Shown here: one piece after another, positions 36,442-44,565 of the stretch
How the letters are laid out: the number at the start of each line of letters is the position of its first letter
Numbering within the stretch: position 1 is the stretch's first letter
Origin: an uncultured Clostridium sp.
GTDB lineage: Bacteria > Bacillota > Clostridia > Clostridiales > Clostridiaceae
Assembly: GCF_937920395.1 (NCBI RefSeq)
Contig: NZ_CALEVF010000037.1
Coordinates: 11,359 to 75,358 of the forward strand
DNA: 64,000 nt
Reading direction: 5' to 3'
Position numbers and translations under genes: made by a program
The notes under the pieces: generated by a model
The model's database searches: none
What the model saw: the letters and a program-made list of their open reading frames with translations, nothing else
Told to the model about the DNA's origin: nothing

Positions 36442-36783
36442 ATGGTTGCTTTTGTAGGGTTACTTATAGGTGTAATATTAGGAATTGTATGGAATGTAAA
36501 CATTCCAGTTAAATTTTCTCCATATATTTCAGTAGCAATTTTTGCGTGTTTAGATTCTGTTTTTGGTGCATTAAGGGGTTCAATATCTCATAATTTTCGT
36601 GCAGATATTTTTGTGTCAGGTTTTTTCGGAAATGCAGCTTTAGCTGTAGCCATGGTATATTTAGGTGATAAATTAGGAATACCAATTTATCTGGCTGCTG
36701 TTATTGTATTTGGAGGTCGGATATTTGATAACTTTGCAATTATTAGACGACTTTTAATTGATAAAACTAAATCCCATTCATGA
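36442..36783 (+). CDS. sbp: Small basic membrane protein Sbp (DUF1290)
   Basis: A 113-residue membrane protein with three to four helices. The family pattern includes GLLIGVILGIVWNVNIPVKFSPYISVAIFACLDSVFGALRG and the loop FRADIFVSGFFGNA. The name comes from the Bacillus homologue beside divIB/ylxW/ylxX. It is sandwiched between the two DUF881 genes with 10-base gaps. Function unknown. Confidence 0.9.
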   Translation: MVAFVGLLIGVILGIVWNVNIPVKFSPYISVAIFACLDSVFGALRGSISHNFRADIFVSGFFGNAALAVAMVYLGDKLGIPIYLAAVIVFGGRIFDNFAIIRRLLIDKTKSHS

Positions 36784-36792
36784 GGTGATTAA

Positions 36793-37503
36793 ATGAAAAA
36801 TAATGAAGCTACTATATTTGTTTTTATTGCTTCAATAATCATAGGGATTCTTATATCCATGAATATTGGATTTAAAGGGAAAAGTGATTTTTTAGATGTA
36901 AAACAATATGATGAGGCCTATAATGAGAGAATTGAATTATATGCGGAACTAAATAGTTTAAAGCAACAATATTATATTACCAACTTAAAACTTAAAAAAT
37001 ATAATTCTGGTGATGAAAAAACACTTCAGGTTTCAAAAGAAATTAAAAAGGAAGTTATTAATAATAACTTAATAATTGGAAATAGCGATGTTAGTGGTCA
37101 AGGCGTTAAAATTACACTAGAGGATGGTGTTGACAGCTTTGATAACAATGTTACTATGAGTCAGTTAATTCATGATTCTGATATTGTTCAAGTAATAAAT
37201 GATCTTCGAAATGCAGGTGCAGAAGCAATATCAGTAAATGGAATAAGGGTTATTTACAATAATTGGGGATTGTGTGCTGGTTCTAATATTGATTTAAATG
37301 GTGTTAAGATAGTAACTCCATTTTATATTAGTGCCATTGGGAATAAAGATGTAATGTATAATTATTTAACCTTAGAGCAAACACATACAGCATTGTTACA
37401 AAGTAGTGATGTTAAAATTAAAATTGTTAAGTCAAATAGTATAAATATATTGGCATATAATGGTAATGTTGTTTATAAGTATATGAGTTTAGTAAATAAA
37501 TAA
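36793..37503 (+). CDS. DUF881 family protein, second copy
   Basis: A paralogue of the first DUF881 protein, 236 residues. An N-terminal membrane helix (IFVFIASIIIGILISMNIG) and a short coiled coil precede the DUF881 domain, with SDVSGQGVKITLEDG, DIVQVINDLRNAGAEAISVNGIRV and VTPFYISAIGNKDVM. The gene pair and sbp form a conserved trio. GAGGTGAT precedes ATG 36793. It diverges from its neighbour in the C-terminal part. Confidence 0.88.
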   Translation: MKNNEATIFVFIASIIIGILISMNIGFKGKSDFLDVKQYDEAYNERIELYAELNSLKQQYYITNLKLKKYNSGDEKTLQVSKEIKKEVINNNLIIGNSDVSGQGVKITLEDGVDSFDNNVTMSQLIHDSDIVQVINDLRNAGAEAISVNGIRVIYNNWGLCAGSNIDLNGVKIVTPFYISAIGNKDVMYNYLTLEQTHTALLQSSDVKIKIVKSNSINILAYNGNVVYKYMSLVNK

Positions 37504-37573
37504 TTTTATAAATCATTAAAATACACGAATATTAAAGGATTTTTATGTTTAATGAAGAATTAGTACAGAAATA

Positions 37574-37609
37574 GGATAGGGCAATTAATAATTGCAATGC
37601 GCCCTAAAA
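37574..37609 (+). promoter_or_regulatory. Hairpin before the yggS ribosome site
   Basis: TAGGGC (37574-37579) pairs with GCCCTA, with an inner AATT/AATT arm. It lies just upstream of AAGGAGGG at 37613. It is not followed by a T-run and may affect access to the ribosome site. Confidence 0.4.
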
Positions 37610-37628
37610 ACTAAGGAGGGACGGATAG

Positions 37629-38315
37629 TTGTCAATTGGAGAAGTTTATAATAAAATAAAGAATGAAATCCCAAAAAACGTAACACTAGTATGTGTTTCT
37701 AAGACCAGGCAAATTAGTGAGATAAAAGAAGCTTATGATTGTGGAGCTAGGGACTTTGGAGAAAACAAAGTTCAAGAATTTCTTGAAAAATATGACAATA
37801 TAGAGAAAGACAGCAGATGGCACTTTATAGGACATTTGCAAACCAATAAGGTAAAGTACATAGTTGGAAAAGTTTATCTTATACATTCATTAGATAGCAT
37901 ACATTTACTCAAAGAAATAGAAAAACGTTATTCATCAAAGAATGAAATAGCAAATGTTTTAATCCAAATAAATATAGGCAAAGAAGCTTCAAAAACTGGT
38001 ATTGATGTTGAGAAAGTAAATGACTTGATAAAAGTATGCGAAGAATGCACGAATGTTAAAGTAAAAGGGCTTATGGCGACAATTCCAATTGGTGATGATG
38101 AAAGCTCTAGAAAGTATTTTGCTAAGATGAAGGCTATTTTTGATAATCTAAAGAACTATAAATATAAAAATGTTTCCATGGAGTTTCTATCATTAGGGAT
38201 GAGTAAAGACTTTCCAATTGCTCTAGAAAAAGGAGCTAATATGATAAGACTTGGCACAAAAATATTTGGAAAAAGAGATTATAAAAAACTGGAGGTAATA
38301 CAAAATGGCAAGTAA
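37629..38315 (+). CDS. yggS: Pyridoxal-phosphate homeostasis protein YggS/YlmE
   Basis: A PLP-binding TIM-barrel protein that buffers the cofactor and amino-acid pools. The N-terminus has TLVCVSKTRQISEIKEAYDCGARDFGENKVQEF, with the PLP lysine in VSK. HFIGHLQTNKVKYIV, VLIQINIGKEASKTGI, GLMATIP and LSLGMSKDF follow. The start is TTG 37629, eight bases after AAGGAGGG. It overlaps sepF by 11 bases. It is the first of the ylm-type cluster. Confidence 0.95.
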   Translation: MSIGEVYNKIKNEIPKNVTLVCVSKTRQISEIKEAYDCGARDFGENKVQEFLEKYDNIEKDSRWHFIGHLQTNKVKYIVGKVYLIHSLDSIHLLKEIEKRYSSKNEIANVLIQINIGKEASKTGIDVEKVNDLIKVCEECTNVKVKGLMATIPIGDDESSRKYFAKMKAIFDNLKNYKYKNVSMEFLSLGMSKDFPIALEKGANMIRLGTKIFGKRDYKKLEVIQNGK

Positions 38316-38751
38316 AGTGATTAATAAGGTTATGGGTTTTTTAGGTATGGCAGAGGAAGAAGAGGATGAGGTTCAAGAAATGGATAACGAAGATGAAAAT
38401 GTGGACATTGAATCATTAATGAGTGCAAATAAGAAACAGAGTAAAGTAGTGAATATTCATACGTCAACATCTACAAAAGTAGTAATTATAAAACCTGAGG
38501 ATTTTGATGAAGCTACTGTGATTAGTGATAACTTAAAGTCAAGAAAGATAATTGTGATAAATACCACTGCATTAGAACCTAGAACTGGTCAAAGATTATT
38601 AGATTTTGTTGGTGGAGTATGTTACGCTTTAGGTGGTGATCTTCAGCAGGTAGAAAAAGGAGTATATATAATTTCACCATCAAATATAGAAGTTAATAAT
38701 GAATTAAAAAACGAGCTAAGTTCAAAGGGGATTTTTAATTGGAATAAGTAA
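38305..38751 (+). CDS. sepF: Cell division protein SepF
   Basis: SepF bundles FtsZ and anchors it to the membrane. The N-terminal amphipathic helix (VINKVMGFLGMAEEEED) is followed by an acidic linker. The C-terminal domain has VVIIKPEDFDEATVISDNLKSRKIIVINTT and FVGGVCYALGGDLQQVEKGVYIISP. The length of 148 residues is typical. It starts inside the end of yggS, so the two are coupled. Confidence 0.96.
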   Translation: MASKVINKVMGFLGMAEEEEDEVQEMDNEDENVDIESLMSANKKQSKVVNIHTSTSTKVVIIKPEDFDEATVISDNLKSRKIIVINTTALEPRTGQRLLDFVGGVCYALGGDLQQVEKGVYIISPSNIEVNNELKNELSSKGIFNWNK

Positions 38752-38837
38752 AAATATGTATTAAAGGAATGAAGAAATATTTAGGACACAATAAAATATT
38801 GTTGTCTATATTTGAAAAGTTCAGGAGGTTATAAAAT

Positions 38838-39104
38838 TTGTATTTGTATAATGTAATTAATATGTTTTTTAAGGTGTTAGAATATGCAATTCTTATTGAA
38901 GTGGTTTTGTCTTGGGTTTATGCAGGAAGATCAAATCAATATATTGAAATTTTACATAAAGTCACCAATCCTTTGCTAGAACCAGGTAGAAAGATACAAG
39001 ATAGATTCTTTGGTAATATGATGATCGATTTTTCACCAATAATCGCGCTTGTTATTATAATGATATTAAGACAAATTGTATATGTTTTATTTACATTATT
39101 ATAG
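38838..39104 (+). CDS. yggT: YggT family membrane protein
   Basis: An 88-residue protein with two membrane segments and the family pattern VTNPLLEPGRKIQDRFFG. It sits in the conserved yggS-sepF-yggT-ylmH-divIVA order. The start is TTG 38838, after AGGAGG; there is no ATG in a better place. Its role is unresolved; an association with septation and osmotic adaptation is suggested for the family. Confidence 0.9.
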   Translation: MYLYNVINMFFKVLEYAILIEVVLSWVYAGRSNQYIEILHKVTNPLLEPGRKIQDRFFGNMMIDFSPIIALVIIMILRQIVYVLFTLL

Positions 39105-39119
39105 TAAGGAGAAATACAG

Positions 39120-39893
39120 ATGGATAAAAAACATTTTTTGAATAGTATAAATTGTGAAGATAAGAACTTAATTTCTAACATATTTAATAAAATACAAATA
39201 GCTGAAAAAACAAAACAAATCATATTTACTAATGATTTTTTACCTCCAGCTATATGGCATCAAATTATGGATATAAGTGAAGAGTATGAAATAAAATCAT
39301 TTACGAATGGAATATTTAAAGACTCAGATAGGAGAATGTTATCATTTTCGACCGGGGATTCGCCTACAGAGTATCCTATAGATTTACTTGAAATAAAAAA
39401 TAAATCTAAATTTTCTAAGGTTGATCATAAGGATTATTTGGGTGCAATAATGTCACTAGGTATAAAAAGAGAAAAATTGGGTGATTTAATAATTCAAGAT
39501 TCTATATGTTATGCACCGGTTTGTAGTGACATTAGTAACTTCATAATTAATAATTTAAATAAAGTTAAGAATTGCCCTTGCACAGTAACTGAGTATGATT
39601 ATATATCACAGAAGTTACCTGAAAGAAAATTTGAGGAGAAAATTATTATAACTACGTCATTTAGATTGGATGGTTTAGTTTCAGCTGTATGTAATATTTC
39701 TAGGAATAGTTCGGTTGAACTAATATCAACAGGTAAAGTACTAGTTAATTATTTTCAAAGTGCAAAGAAGGATAAAGTAGTTGAAAACAATGATACATTA
39801 ACAATTAGGGGATATGGGAAGATTAAGATAGTAGAGACTATAGGAAATACACAAAAGGGTCGTTTGAAAGTTGCAATAAAGAGGTACATATAG
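39120..39893 (+). CDS. ylmH: S4-domain RNA-binding protein YlmH
   Basis: A 257-residue protein whose C-terminal S4 domain has FRLDGLVSAVCNISRNSSVELISTGKVLVNY and TLTIRGYGKIKI. The N-terminal domain contains FTNDFLPPAIW and the DYLGAIMSLGIKREKLGDLII block typical of YlmH. The protein has been linked to ribosome-associated quality control in Bacillus, which makes rqcH elsewhere in this window of interest. AAGGAG precedes ATG 39120. Confidence 0.93.
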   Translation: MDKKHFLNSINCEDKNLISNIFNKIQIAEKTKQIIFTNDFLPPAIWHQIMDISEEYEIKSFTNGIFKDSDRRMLSFSTGDSPTEYPIDLLEIKNKSKFSKVDHKDYLGAIMSLGIKREKLGDLIIQDSICYAPVCSDISNFIINNLNKVKNCPCTVTEYDYISQKLPERKFEEKIIITTSFRLDGLVSAVCNISRNSSVELISTGKVLVNYFQSAKKDKVVENNDTLTIRGYGKIKIVETIGNTQKGRLKVAIKRYI

Positions 39894-39909
39894 GTATAGG
39901 GGGGACGTA

Positions 39910-40524
39910 ATGAGAATAACAGCTATGGACATTAATAATAAAGAATTTAAAAAGGTATTAAGAGGATACAATTCAGAAGAGGTAGATGATTATTTAGAGA
40001 CGATATCTGATGAATATGAAATGGCGTATAAAGAAAATTCTACGCTTAAAGAGAAAATTAGTTTTTTACAAGAGAAACTAGATCATCATGTTAAGATAGA
40101 AGCAACAATTCAGAACACTTTAGTATTGGCTCAAAATGCAGCAGAACAAGCAAAGATTTCTGCTCAAAAGGAATCGGAATTGATTGTTAGAAATGCAAAC
40201 GATTCTTCTGAAAGGATGCTTGAAAAAGCCCATGATGATGTACTTAAAGTAAATGATGAATATGAAAGAGTTAAGCAGGAATTTGCAAAGTTTAGGACTA
40301 AATTTAGAAGTTTCATGAATTGTCAACTTGAGATGTTTGAGGGACTTGAAAATGATTATCTTAAAAATTATAATGTAGGAAATGCTATTAATGATCATCA
40401 AACAGAGGGAGAAGTTGCTATTGATTCTGAATGTTCGAATTTAACTCTCAAAAATATTGATGAAAAAGATTTTCATGAAAATGGTGAGCTCGAAGAAATA
40501 AAAAGTTTTTTTGCTAAAAAGTAA
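39910..40524 (+). CDS. divIVA: DivIVA-family polarity and division protein
   Basis: DivIVA recognises curved membrane at septa and poles. The N-terminal motif is MDINNKEFKKVLRGYNSEEVDDYLETI, followed by a long coiled coil over most of residues 35-140. The C-terminal tail is acidic. The length of 204 residues is typical of clostridia. GGGGGGAC precedes ATG 39910. A terminator follows at once. Confidence 0.95.
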   Translation: MRITAMDINNKEFKKVLRGYNSEEVDDYLETISDEYEMAYKENSTLKEKISFLQEKLDHHVKIEATIQNTLVLAQNAAEQAKISAQKESELIVRNANDSSERMLEKAHDDVLKVNDEYERVKQEFAKFRTKFRSFMNCQLEMFEGLENDYLKNYNVGNAINDHQTEGEVAIDSECSNLTLKNIDEKDFHENGELEEIKSFFAKK

Positions 40525-40530
40525 AAATCT

Positions 40531-40560
40531 AAAAATCTCACTCCTAGGGTGAGATTTTTT
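40531..40560 (+). terminator. Intrinsic terminator after divIVA
   Basis: AAAATCTCAC pairs with GGTGAGATTTT around a six-base loop (TCCTAG) and runs into TTTTTT. It closes the ylm-type cluster. Confidence 0.9.
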
Positions 40561-40641
40561 ATGTGCCAAATAGGGAATGTACATATTAGACTAAAATAGT
40601 TAAAAATTGTTAGACATTTATAAAATAAGGAGGAATAAAGA

Positions 40642-41334
40642 ATGAACATAGGTATTATTGGAGCAATGGAGGAAGAGGTTCAATTTTTAATTAGGGATAT
40701 GGAGTTTTTAAGAAAAGAAGTGAAGGCTAAAATGGAATTTAGTCTTGGAAAGTTACATAATAAAAATGTTGTAGTAGTAACTAGTGGCATAGGTAAAGTT
40801 AATGCAGCAATTTGCGCTCAAATATTAATTGATGATTTTAATGTTGATTACATTATTAATGTTGGTATCGCAGGTGGAACAGAAGATAATATATATCCAG
40901 GGGACATTGTAATAGCAAACAATTTAGTACAACATGATATAGATACAACTATATTTGGTGATAGGATAGGACAAATTCCAAGGCTTGATACTTTTGATTT
41001 TAAATGTGATAATTCATTAATCAAATTTGCAGAAGAATCATGTAAAAATATAAAAGGACATAATCATTTTACCGGAAGAATTGTGTCAGGAGATCAATTT
41101 ATTGCAAGTGTTGATAAGATAAAGTGGTTAAATTCTGAATTTAAATGTTTGGCATGTGAAATGGAAGGGGCAAGTATTGCTCAGGTATGTTATTTAAATG
41201 AAACTCCATTTATTGTTATTAGATCTATATCAGACAATGCAAGTAATGGGGCTCAAATGGAATATGAAAAATTTAAGGATATTGCAGTTGAAAATTCTAC
41301 AAATATTTTAAATAATATGTTGAAACTAATTTAG
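40642..41334 (+). CDS. mtnN: 5'-methylthioadenosine/S-adenosylhomocysteine nucleosidase
   Basis: The enzyme cleaves adenine from MTA and SAH in methionine salvage and autoinducer-2 precursor formation. It starts MNIGIIGAMEEEV with the catalytic Glu in AMEEEV. VTSGIGKVNAAICAQILID, NVGIAGGTE, CEMEGASIAQVCY and IRSISDNASNGA follow. The length of 230 residues is normal. AAGGAGG precedes ATG 40642. It stands alone between the divIVA terminator and a dispersed repeat element. Confidence 0.96.
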   Translation: MNIGIIGAMEEEVQFLIRDMEFLRKEVKAKMEFSLGKLHNKNVVVVTSGIGKVNAAICAQILIDDFNVDYIINVGIAGGTEDNIYPGDIVIANNLVQHDIDTTIFGDRIGQIPRLDTFDFKCDNSLIKFAEESCKNIKGHNHFTGRIVSGDQFIASVDKIKWLNSEFKCLACEMEGASIAQVCYLNETPFIVIRSISDNASNGAQMEYEKFKDIAVENSTNILNNMLKLI

Positions 41335-41354
41335 AAATTAATTTTTATTGGTAT

Positions 41355-41453
41355 TAAATCATCTCCTGCGGAGCTGAAATATTAACGACTTCAGAAGGAG
41401 ATTTATAATCCAACTTATAAAAGTTGGAGACTTTCCTTCTGAAATGTCGTTAA
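41355..41453 (+). repeat. Dispersed hairpin element, copy 2
   Basis: This matches copy 1 at 29371-29486: the ends TAAATCATCTCCTG and TTCTGAAATGTCGTTAA and the centre TTAACGACTTCAGAAGGAGATTTA (quoted in part) agree, and the loops differ. Here the right loop is a clean hairpin CCAACTT-ATAA-AAGTTGG (41410-41427) and the left has CTCC-TGC-GGAG. The two alternative pairings described for copy 1 are both kept. Confidence 0.75.
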
Positions 41454-41567
41454 AAATATAAATATTATTAAATAAGTGTAATAAAATTCTTCCCATGAGA
41501 AAACATAATCATATAGAAGTTATATTTTTTATATTACTACTATATTAAAACTTGAGGAGTTGTTATC

Positions 41568-42164
41568 ATGGAAAGAAATAAAATACAATATTTTAAAACA
41601 AAATTAATAAATGAACAGTCACGTGTCCTTGATCTTATCAAATTAATGAGACAAAATGGGGTTATAGATTCTAATAGTGAAATGGCAACTGAATTATCTT
41701 TTTATGACAATCATCCGTCTGACGTTGCCACCGAATTGTTTGATAAGGAAAAAGGAATTGCGTTAAAAGGAAATGAGATATCAGTATTAAATAAAATTGA
41801 GGATGCGCTAAATAGTATTGAGGATCATACGTATGGTAAATGCAAAAGTTGTGGAGTTGATATCGATCCTGAAAGATTAGAATTTATACCTTATGCTACT
41901 AATTGTGTGGCATGTGAAAAATCTATTGGGAATAAGAAACCGGCAGAGCAAAACAATAGATGTGTTGAGGAAGATATACTTGGATCGTTTTTTAAATATA
42001 GCAATAAAAGCGATGTAGGTGTTGATGCAGAAGATATTTATCAGGGAGTAGAACGTTTTAATAATAAATTAGATGACATAATTGAATTTGATGATGACGA
42101 TGGTTATGTTGAGCCTATAGATAAAATAAGTAATCAGCAATACAAAAATCAGTTACCAGATTAA
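41568..42164 (+). CDS. DksA/TraR-type zinc-finger protein, YteA-like
   Basis: A 198-residue protein with the DksA/TraR zinc finger CKSCGVDIDPERLEFIPYATNCVAC (CxxC and CxxC, 17 residues apart). The N-terminal part has HPSDVATELFDKEKGIALKGNEISVLNKIEDAL, typical of the YteA group, which are sporulation-associated in Bacillus. The C-terminal tail is acidic (FDDDDGYVEPID). It may bind RNA polymerase near its secondary channel. GAGGAG lies before ATG 41568. It is preceded by the dispersed repeat and followed by a terminator. Confidence 0.88.
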   Translation: MERNKIQYFKTKLINEQSRVLDLIKLMRQNGVIDSNSEMATELSFYDNHPSDVATELFDKEKGIALKGNEISVLNKIEDALNSIEDHTYGKCKSCGVDIDPERLEFIPYATNCVACEKSIGNKKPAEQNNRCVEEDILGSFFKYSNKSDVGVDAEDIYQGVERFNNKLDDIIEFDDDDGYVEPIDKISNQQYKNQLPD

Positions 42165-42185
42165 CAATATATAAATATAAAGAAT

Positions 42186-42248
42186 AAAAGAGTATATATT
42201 GCTTATAATTTTAAATAATAAATTTTGAGCAATATATATTCTCTTTTG
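42186..42248 (+). terminator. Terminator-like hairpin between DksA-like gene and lspA
   Basis: AAAAGAG-T-ATATATTGCT (42186-42203) pairs with AGCAATATATATTCTCTTTT (42228-42247). The 3' arm ends in TTTT, but only four T's and then GT, so strength is uncertain. Confidence 0.6.
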
Positions 42249-42268
42249 TATAATTGGGGGGGAATGGT

Positions 42269-42715
42269 ATGGAAGTTTTAATTATTTTTTTAGGCCTCGT
42301 ATTGGACAGATTAACTAAAGTTTGGGCTCTCACTTATTTGAAAGATAGTAATGGAGTTATATTAATTAAGGATTTTTTTAAATTGGAATATTTAGAGAAT
42401 CGCGGAGCTGCTTTTGGAATACTTCAGAACAAATTAATATTACTTGCTTTAGTTACATTACTTGTTATATTCTGCATGATATATTATATTATTAAGTATA
42501 AGCCAAAATCAAAATTTCTAAGAATAAGTTTTGCATTGATTATAAGTGGAGCACTTGGAAATTTATATGATAGACTGTTTTATAAGTATGTAGTAGATTT
42601 TATTTTAATCCATTATAAAGAGGTTTACTCTTTTCCAACATTTAACGTAGCAGATATGTTAGTTGTTGTGGGAACATTGGTTTTGGCAATTTCAATAGTA
42701 AAGGAAGAGATATAG
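42269..42715 (+). CDS. lspA: Lipoprotein signal peptidase LspA
   Basis: An inner-membrane aspartyl protease that removes prolipoprotein signal peptides. Four membrane helices are visible. Motifs: LDRLTKVWALTYLKD, YLENRGAAFGIL, GALGNLYDRLFYKYVVDFI and FNVADMLVVVG; the catalytic aspartates lie in VVDF and NVAD. ATG 42269 is preferred over TTG 42254, because the run GGGGGGAATGG directly precedes it. The stop abuts the rluD start. Confidence 0.96.
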   Translation: MEVLIIFLGLVLDRLTKVWALTYLKDSNGVILIKDFFKLEYLENRGAAFGILQNKLILLALVTLLVIFCMIYYIIKYKPKSKFLRISFALIISGALGNLYDRLFYKYVVDFILIHYKEVYSFPTFNVADMLVVVGTLVLAISIVKEEI

Positions 42716-43627
42716 ATGGAAAATTATGATTTTAAAGTTGAAGAAAACTCGGTTGGTATGAGGCTTGATGTATTTATTGCAAATGAACTTGAAGATAAAT
42801 CAAGGTCATATATTCAAGGACTAATTGAGAAGGAAAATGCTACTGTGAATGGTAAATGTCGAAAAAGTAATTTTAAATTGAAATTGGACGACATGATTGG
42901 GTTCTCTATTCCAGATCCTGTTGAGTTAAACGTAAAAGCGGAAGATATCCCTTTAGACGTTATATATGAGGATAGTGATGTAATTGTTGTTAACAAACCT
43001 CAAGACATGGTGGTTCACCCTGCACCAGGAAATTATACTGGCACATTGGTGAATGCACTCTTAAATCACTGTACAGACCTGTCAGGTATAAATGGTATTC
43101 TTAGACCAGGGATAGTGCATAGAATCGATAAGGATACATCTGGAGCGTTAGTGGTAGCTAAAAATGACAATGCACACAATTCTCTAGCAGCACAGCTTAA
43201 AGATCATTCAATGACAAGAAGTTATTTAGCAATAGTCGAAGGTGTTATTAAAGATGATGAAGGTACAGTTGATGAGCCTATTGGAAGACATCCCAAAGAT
43301 AGGATAAAAATGGCGATAGTTGAGAGTGGTAAAAGAGCAGTAACTCATTATAAAGTTATTGAAAGATTTAATGGTTATACATTAGTAGAATGTAATTTAG
43401 AAACAGGGAGAACTCATCAAATAAGAGTACATATGGCAAAGATAGGACATCCTTTAGTTGGTGACTTGATATATGGGTTCAAAAAACAGCATTTTAATTT
43501 AAAGGGACAGGTTTTGCATGCCAAAAAGCTTGGATTTATACACCCAACTACTAATAAATACATGGAATTTGAGTCACCAATTCCAACTTACTTTGAGAAT
43601 TTAATAACTAAATTAAGAAATAGTTGA
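42716..43627 (+). CDS. rluD: RluD-family 23S rRNA pseudouridine synthase
   Basis: The N-terminal S4 domain (VGMRLDVFIANELEDKSRSYIQGLIEKENATVNGK) is followed by the pseudouridine synthase domain. The catalytic Asp lies in HRIDKDTSGALVVAKN. VNKPQDMVVHPAPGN and LETGRTHQIRVHMAKIGHPLVGD are further family blocks. The exact target uridines are not determinable by eye. It is cotranscribed with lspA and followed by an inverted repeat. Confidence 0.93.
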   Translation: MENYDFKVEENSVGMRLDVFIANELEDKSRSYIQGLIEKENATVNGKCRKSNFKLKLDDMIGFSIPDPVELNVKAEDIPLDVIYEDSDVIVVNKPQDMVVHPAPGNYTGTLVNALLNHCTDLSGINGILRPGIVHRIDKDTSGALVVAKNDNAHNSLAAQLKDHSMTRSYLAIVEGVIKDDEGTVDEPIGRHPKDRIKMAIVESGKRAVTHYKVIERFNGYTLVECNLETGRTHQIRVHMAKIGHPLVGDLIYGFKKQHFNLKGQVLHAKKLGFIHPTTNKYMEFESPIPTYFENLITKLRNS

Positions 43628-43641
43628 AATAGTATGTAACC

Positions 43642-43671
43642 TGTGATATTATATTGAAAGTGCAATATCAC
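43642..43671 (+). terminator. Hairpin after rluD
   Basis: GTGATATT (43642 onward) pairs perfectly with AATATCAC ending at 43671. The T-run begins only about 13 bases further on, so termination is uncertain; it may be an mRNA end. Confidence 0.45.
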
Positions 43672-43694
43672 ATATTATGTGTATTGTTTTTTAA

Positions 43695-43800
43695 TATAAT
43701 ATCTATCCCTTTAAATGTTCCAGAGAGATCATAAGGATAAAGATAGCAATACTATTATGTAATTATAGTATGCCTTTACCTTTTGGTGAAGGCTTTTTTA
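43695..43800 (+). promoter_or_regulatory. PyrR-responsive attenuator upstream of pyrR
   Basis: A TATAAT at 43695-43700 would start a leader with TATCC (43704-43708) pairing GGATA (43735-43739) around the PyrR-binding loop GTTCCAGAGAGATC (43717-43730), close to the known consensus ARUCCNGNGAGGYU. A second hairpin (43749-43771, ATACTAT/ATAGTAT) and a terminator follow. UMP-bound PyrR would favour the terminator. Confidence 0.75.
43772..43800 (+). terminator. Attenuation terminator in the pyrR leader
   Basis: GCCTTTACC (43772-43780) pairs with GGTGAAGGC (43785-43793) around TTTT, then TTTTTT. It is the conditional terminator of the leader. Confidence 0.85.
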
Positions 43801-43816
43801 TATTAAATCCATATAA

Positions 43817-44380
<564 letters not shown>

Positions 44381-44522
44381 TTTTATGAAAGATACCGCAG
44401 CTTCACAAAAGATGACTAGCTTCGCAGGTGATGACTACAGTTTTACAAAAGATGATTACAGGACCGCAGGTGATGACTACAGCACCGCAGGTGATGACTA
44501 CAGCACTGCAGGTGATGACTAA
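44381..44522 (+). repeat. Imperfect 21-base direct repeats between pyrR and uraA
   Basis: The best units begin TACAG at 44436, 44457, 44478 and 44499 (approximate), each 21 bases and ending in GATGAC. Type A is TACAGTTTTACAAAAGATGAT; type B has GCACCGCAGGTGATGAC. An older, offset unit is 19 bases long, and the pyrR stop region itself (GTTTTATGAAAGAT) resembles a unit. Four units contain AGGTGATG, which resembles a ribosome site followed by ATG. Confidence 0.75.
44385..44522 (+). CDS. Possible 45-residue Asp-rich repeat peptide
   Basis: ATG 44385, four bases after the pyrR stop, opens a 45-residue frame through the repeat array to TAA 44520-44522. The peptide has heptad repeats AGDDYST and contains 11 aspartates. 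There is no clear ribosome site, so it would rely on translational coupling to pyrR. The 19-base unit changes the reading phase relative to the first repeat, which argues that the DNA repeat arose first and the open frame may be incidental. Its function, if any, is unknown. Confidence 0.35.
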   Translation: MKDTAASQKMTSFAGDDYSFTKDDYRTAGDDYSTAGDDYSTAGDD

Positions 44523-44533
44523 TCTTTTAATAT

Positions 44534-44555
44534 AGTCCGCGAGACTAAAAAGGAG
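44534..44555 (+). promoter_or_regulatory. Possible PyrR-type RNA loop at the uraA ribosome site
   Basis: AGTCCGCGAGACT (44534-44546) forms a four-base-pair stem with loop CGCGA. It matches the PyrR consensus ARUCCNGNGAGGYU except for one missing loop base and one G-to-A change. It lies two bases before AAGGAGG, so binding could block uraA translation. Tentative. Confidence 0.4.
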
Positions 44556-44565
44556 GAACTAACTA

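Noticed and set aside
44381-44522. Repeat array considered as a small CRISPR
   Set aside because: Units are directly adjacent with no unique spacers, and there are no cas genes.
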